Part shown: in pieces, positions 39,113-41,819 of the stretch | Layout of the letters: every line of letters starts with the position of its first letter | How positions within the stretch are numbered: the first letter of the stretch is position 1 | From: Deltaproteobacteria bacterium | GTDB taxonomy: Bacteria; Desulfobacterota; Binatia; UBA9968 | NCBI GenBank assembly: GCA_016210115.1 | Contig: JACQUW010000024.1 | Span: 1 to 41,819 of the forward strand | DNA: 41,819 nt | Direction: 5' to 3' | The notes under the pieces: model-generated | Seen by the model: the letters and a program-made list of their open reading frames with translations, nothing else | Told to the model about the DNA's origin: nothing | The model's database searches: none | Position numbers and translations under genes: made by a program

Positions 39113-39409
39113 ATGGCAGAACTGCGCTTCGAATGGGACCCGAAGAAGAACCGAGAGAACCAACGAGATCACAAGGTTTCATTTGAGGAAGCGGAAACGG
39201 CCTTTGCAGACGAGCACGGTCTCTTGATGGCCGACCCGGATCACTCGGAAGACGAAGATCGGTTTATTCTGCTGGGCTTGAGTGCTAGACTACGGTTGTT
39301 GGTCGTGTGCCACACCTATCGTGAGGAAGATGAAGTGATTCGCCTCATTTCGGCCCGCAAGGCGGACCGATCAGAGCGGGCCCAATACAGTAGACGGTGG
39401 AGACGATGA
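39113..39409 (+). CDS. brnT: BrnT-family toxin
   Basis: The 98-residue protein has the BrnT pattern: FEWDPKKNRENQRDHKVSFE (5-24), then FADEHGLL, DEDRFILLGLSARLRLLVVC and RLISARKADRSERAQY. BrnT is a ribonuclease toxin of the RelE-like fold neutralised by BrnA. The ATG is 46 bases after attC site 3. TATACT at 39099-39104 could be a -10 box, leaving almost no leader. BrnA follows with an ATGA overlap. Together they make up cassette 4. Confidence 0.88.
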   Translation: MAELRFEWDPKKNRENQRDHKVSFEEAETAFADEHGLLMADPDHSEDEDRFILLGLSARLRLLVVCHTYREEDEVIRLISARKADRSERAQYSRRWRR

Positions 39410-39624
39410 GAAAACATTACGACTTTTCCCAGGCTAAACCGAATCCCTACGCCAAACGACTGAAGAAAGAAGTCACGCTCCAGCTTGATGAGCGGACGGT
39501 AGCCTATTTTGAGGGACTCGCGGAAGAGACAGGGATTCCTTCTCGAACACTCATTAAGTTATACCTGCGCGAGTGCGCGGCGAGTCGGAAGCGGTTGGCC
39601 CTTCAATGGAAACCGGCGGCGTGA
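39406..39624 (+). CDS. brnA: BrnA-family antitoxin
   Basis: The 72-residue protein has the BrnA layout: an N-terminal MRKHYDFSQAKPNPYAKRL, which wraps the toxin, and a ribbon-helix-helix DNA-binding part, VTLQLDERTVAYFEGLAEE, then GIPSRTLIKLYLRECA. The ATG overlaps the brnT stop (ATGA), and GGTGGAG lies 3 bases upstream; a GTG at 39397 is the alternative start. It likely represses its own operon. attC site 4 starts 9 bases after the stop codon. Confidence 0.86.
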   Translation: MRKHYDFSQAKPNPYAKRLKKEVTLQLDERTVAYFEGLAEETGIPSRTLIKLYLRECAASRKRLALQWKPAA

Positions 39625-39632
39625 GGAACGCA

Positions 39633-39728
39633 GCTTAACAAACGCGCTGCACCGGACCACGGCCACGCCACAACTCCGGAGAATATACGGTTCCGTCTGG
39701 CCGTGGCCAGTGATCGCGAGCGTTGTGC
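39633..39728 (+). other. attC-like cassette recombination site 4
   Basis: R'' GCTTAAC matches the consensus; R' GTTGTGC is imperfect. The central arms CCACGGCCA (39657-39665) and TGGCCGTGG (39698-39706) pair perfectly. The segment GCGCTGCACCGGAC after R'' is typical of environmental attC sites. Total length 96 bp. Confidence 0.6.
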
Positions 39729-39749
39729 GCAAAAAAGTCGGAGGCACGC

Positions 39750-40298
39750 ATGAGTTGCCCCTTCTGTAATATTGAAGGTCTACGGACTCGAATGTTTTAC
39801 GAGAACGAAAGGTGGTTCGCGTTCTTAACAGCTCCCTACCATACAAGAGGACACGCAATAATTGCCGAAAGACCATGTGGTTCGGTGTGCCCAAGAGTAG
39901 ACCGACGTGGTTGGGGCGATTTGTCTTGTTTTGGCGCTACCCTCGGCGAGGTCGCTACGACCCTGACTAGACATTATGGCCCTAAAGACATCCTCTTCTC
40001 CTCTCTAAGGGGGGATGTTACTCATTTTCATGTACACCTGCTCCCCCTCTGGGCTGACGAGGAGGATTCATGGCGCGAAGGCAAAGGCGATAGTTACAAA
40101 AGAGGACACCTGATGGAATTTCTCGGCAATTTAGAAAGACAAGCAAACGAAGAGGCTGAGCATGAGCGCAGAACGAGGCAAATAACCGAAGATGATCAGC
40201 GTCGGGAGATCTCTGAGACGCTTAAGCCCCAAGTCGAAGAGCTTAGAAAGGTCTCAGGATATTCTGATGCACAACAAAACAATCCAGCGGATGGCTGA
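39750..40298 (+). CDS. HIT-family protein with long charged C-terminus
   Basis: The 182-residue protein starts MSCPFCNIEG, with the CxxC zinc pair common in HIT proteins, then YENERWFAFLTAPYHTRGHA and the histidine triad His92-x-His94-x-His96 (HFHVHLLPLW). HIT proteins hydrolyse or transfer nucleotidyl groups. The last 55 residues are charged and helical, beyond the usual HIT size. I start at ATG 39750 because GGAGG lies 5 bases upstream and the CxxC then sits near the N-terminus, as expected. It is cassette 5; the attC-like site 5 overlaps its 3' end. Confidence 0.78.
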   Translation: MSCPFCNIEGLRTRMFYENERWFAFLTAPYHTRGHAIIAERPCGSVCPRVDRRGWGDLSCFGATLGEVATTLTRHYGPKDILFSSLRGDVTHFHVHLLPLWADEEDSWREGKGDSYKRGHLMEFLGNLERQANEEAEHERRTRQITEDDQRREISETLKPQVEELRKVSGYSDAQQNNPADG

Positions 40299-40326
40299 GG
40301 GCCCCCGCTGATTTCAGTCGTTAGGT
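40269..40326 (+). other. attC-like cassette recombination site 5 (weak)
   Basis: R' GTTAGGT matches the consensus. The best R'' is GCACAAC, one base off. CCAGCGG and CCGCTG can pair as inner arms. The site would overlap the last codons of the HIT gene. The boundaries are less certain than for sites 1-3. Confidence 0.45.
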
Positions 40327-40376
40327 CTATGGGAAGAGTCCCACGAACTGTTCATCCGTGGGAAGAAGGTGGACCT

Positions 40377-40622
40377 ATGAAGACAGTGGACTTGAGTAAG
40401 GGAGATCACAGTCTCTCTGAGATCTTGGAGATGGCGAAGTCTGACGCAGTGCTGTTGCACTTGGCCGCGGGCGAGGATTTCCTTATCGAACGGGCCGAAC
40501 AGTTCGATCGAGAACTCGCATCGCTGGGCGCGAGTCCGGCCTTTATGTCCTTTCTCAAAGACCGCTCAAAGGAGAGCAAAGCTCTCTCTCTAAAAGAAGT
40601 GAGAGAGAAGCGTGGGCTGTAG
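40377..40622 (+). CDS. Small antitoxin-like hypothetical protein, last cassette gene
   Basis: The 81-residue protein begins MKTVDLSKGDHSLSEILEMA, then AVLLHLAAGEDFLIERAEQF and a basic C-terminus. The pattern (short strand, helix, 'VLLHxxxGEDFLIE') resembles Phd/AbrB-like or DUF antitoxins that precede a toxin, but no toxin gene follows. GGTGG lies 5-6 bases before the ATG at 40377; the frame is open from 40329. It follows attC site 5 by 50 bases. No attC-like site is visible after it, so it ends the array. Confidence 0.6.
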   Translation: MKTVDLSKGDHSLSEILEMAKSDAVLLHLAAGEDFLIERAEQFDRELASLGASPAFMSFLKDRSKESKALSLKEVREKRGL

Positions 40623-40697
40623 GCAGACGACAGGCCAAACCGGAACTCCCGCCGAACAAGAGGTTGTATTTCTGCAGATCCGCACATCAGGACATGA

Positions 40698-41684
40698 TCA
40701 CCGGCCCGACGGTGCCATCTTCATCTCGCCTAACGCTTCCCTTACAATGCTAAAGTCCACGACTCTGCTGAGCGGCACTTCTTCTTTGATCTTTAAGGCC
40801 TGCCGCGCGCGATTGATGTCGAGCAGCAAGCTTTCCTCGCTCACAAGCCCATCCGGGCTTTGGCCGCGCAGGTAGAGATCATAAGAGGCGGCAGCCACAG
40901 AAGGCTCCAGCTTAAGCCACTCGGACATGACCCTGACGGTTTCGCTTTTGTTCTCCCGGATGAAGGTCTGAGCTTTCAAGACGGCCCGAATCATCCGCTT
41001 GATCTGTCCCGGGTTTTCTCTCAGCTTGTCGGTATTGACGGTAAAGCCCGAAACGCTGCCCTCAAAAACGTCCGCGGCCGCCATCAAACGCCCGAAACCT
41101 TTCGCCTCGGCCTCAAAATTGAACGGCGGCGGCAGAATAGCGCTCTCAATTTTGCCCGCCAGAAGCGCCGTCAAGCGCGGCCCGCTCCCGGCGATCTGCA
41201 GAGCCTGAACGTCTTTTTCCAAATCCATGTTCGCCTGGCGGAGAATAGCCCGCAGCAAGAACTCCGTCGTGTCGCCATATCCGGCGAAACCCACGATCCT
41301 CCCCCTGAGCTCGTTCAAAGAGCGAATCTCCGGCTTTGCCACCAGCACGTGGAGCGGCCTGCGGTTAAAAGACATGACAACGCGGACGGGCAATCCTCGC
41401 ACGGCGCTTCGCAGGCCTCCGCCCGATGACGTTGAGTAATCGATTCCCTTAGTCGTCAGCGCCACAATGGTAATCGTCGTGGCCATCTGTATCAGCTCCA
41501 CCTCCATCCCTTCGGCGCGAAACAGCCCCTTCACCTGAGCCACTCGGGGAGCTATAAAGCTAAGCGAGAAACTCGGCATTCCGACCCTGACTTTTTCCAG
41601 CGGCTGAGCGGAGGAAGGGAGAGGAAAAAAGAGAAAACTAAGATTGAGAAGACCCAGCAATAGACATCTACAAGCCATCGGCAT
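40698..41684 (-). CDS. NMT1/SsuA/TauA-type ABC transporter substrate-binding protein
   Basis: The 328-residue protein has a signal peptide (about 1-26, ending SSA-Q) and the two-lobe fold of NMT1/THI5-like receptors: VRVGMPSFSLSFIAPRVAQV, then LFRAEGMEVELIQM, the STSSGGGLRSAVRGLPVRVV loop and LNELRGRIVGFAGYG. These receptors feed transporters for sulfonates, nitrate or thiamine precursors; the ligand here is unknown. No permease or ATPase gene is adjacent. It runs convergent with the cassette array and ends 75 bp from its last gene. No clear ribosome site. Confidence 0.86.
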   Translation of the reverse strand: MPMACRCLLLGLLNLSFLFFPLPSSAQPLEKVRVGMPSFSLSFIAPRVAQVKGLFRAEGMEVELIQMATTITIVALTTKGIDYSTSSGGGLRSAVRGLPVRVVMSFNRRPLHVLVAKPEIRSLNELRGRIVGFAGYGDTTEFLLRAILRQANMDLEKDVQALQIAGSGPRLTALLAGKIESAILPPPFNFEAEAKGFGRLMAAADVFEGSVSGFTVNTDKLRENPGQIKRMIRAVLKAQTFIRENKSETVRVMSEWLKLEPSVAAASYDLYLRGQSPDGLVSEESLLLDINRARQALKIKEEVPLSRVVDFSIVREALGEMKMAPSGR

Positions 41685-41756
41685 GACGTGGTTAACCTTT
41701 CCGAAAGAAAAGTCGCTTAGAATCTCTTTCCGTTTGCCTATGCGTACAGACAGTAC

Positions 41757-41794
41757 CCCCCACCTTAATCCTCCCCCGCAAGGGGGGAGGAAAT
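41757..41794. repeat. 38-bp C/G-rich repeat, copy 2
   Basis: This copy of the repeat at 12535-12572 differs at a few positions and in the loop. It forms a C-run/G-run hairpin upstream of the NMT1-type gene, near the window edge. Confidence 0.7.
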
Positions 41795-41819
41795 GTGGTG
41801 AGATTTGAAAAGGTAATGG

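Noticed and set aside
40623..40697. Sixth attC site after the last cassette gene
   Set aside because: No GTTRRRY box with a matching R'' and pairing arms was found in this stretch.
1..41819. CRISPR arrays, rRNA or tRNA genes
   Set aside because: I saw no regularly spaced direct repeats with unique spacers and no rRNA or tRNA cloverleaf sequence while reading. I could not run a dedicated scan.

Overview
The window looks like a chromosomal contig from an uncultured, moderately GC-rich Gram-negative soil or groundwater bacterium. Outer-membrane features (MlaC, OmpA-type and other lipoproteins, a lytic transglycosylase, a QseE/QseG/QseF-like triad) show a diderm. Abundant family III CoA-transferases, crotonase-fold enzymes and orphan solute-binding proteins recall deltaproteobacteria-like lineages such as Binatota, Rokubacteria or Tectomicrobia. 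I see no rRNA or tRNA to settle the taxonomy.

Layout. (1) 1-3430: a TctC-type solute-binding protein, a small exported protein, and an SDR plus GST pair. (2) 3692-7048: two family III CoA-transferase genes followed by a crotonase-fold enzyme. (3) 7103-10497: a translationally coupled pair, a SNF2 helicase and a coiled-coil/zinc-knuckle protein. (4) 10954-17920: a family 1 solute-binding protein, an FlK-like thioesterase, an 802-residue fusion of two CoA-transferase domains, and three tandem crotonase paralogues. (5) 18091-24643: a minus-strand block of a lone receiver protein, lytic transglycosylase, MlaC and many small exported or lipidated proteins. Three or four of its transcription units carry sigma-54-type promoters. 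(6) 24933-28224: a sigma-54-dependent regulator, a lipoprotein and a sensor kinase laid out like GlrR-QseG-GlrK. (7) 28252-34969: RmuC, agmatine deiminase plus N-carbamoylputrescine amidase (arginine to putrescine), dienelactone hydrolase, an EamA transporter and a radical-SAM maturase. (8) 35073-40622: a mobile-element graveyard and integron cassette array: a group II intron RT remnant, lexA, a truncated integron-type integrase, a Y1 (RAYT-like) transposase, then cassettes separated by five attC-like sites. The cassettes hold DUF433/DUF5615, PIN/antitoxin, BrnT/BrnA, a HIT-family protein and unknowns. (9) 40698-41684: an NMT1/SsuA-type solute-binding protein.

The two strongest ideas are these. 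First, the envelope-gene block appears to be a sigma-54 regulon of the adjacent QseEGF-like system: -24/-12 promoters are paired with a shared inverted repeat, AGG-N6-CCTACA, centred roughly 100-120 bp upstream of the predicted starts. Second, the right end is a CALIN-like integron relic next to lexA, rich in toxin-antitoxin cassettes. A third observation is that the separate CoA-transferase genes and the two halves of the fused protein show the same asymmetry: one partner has the catalytic Asp and the other has Tyr there.
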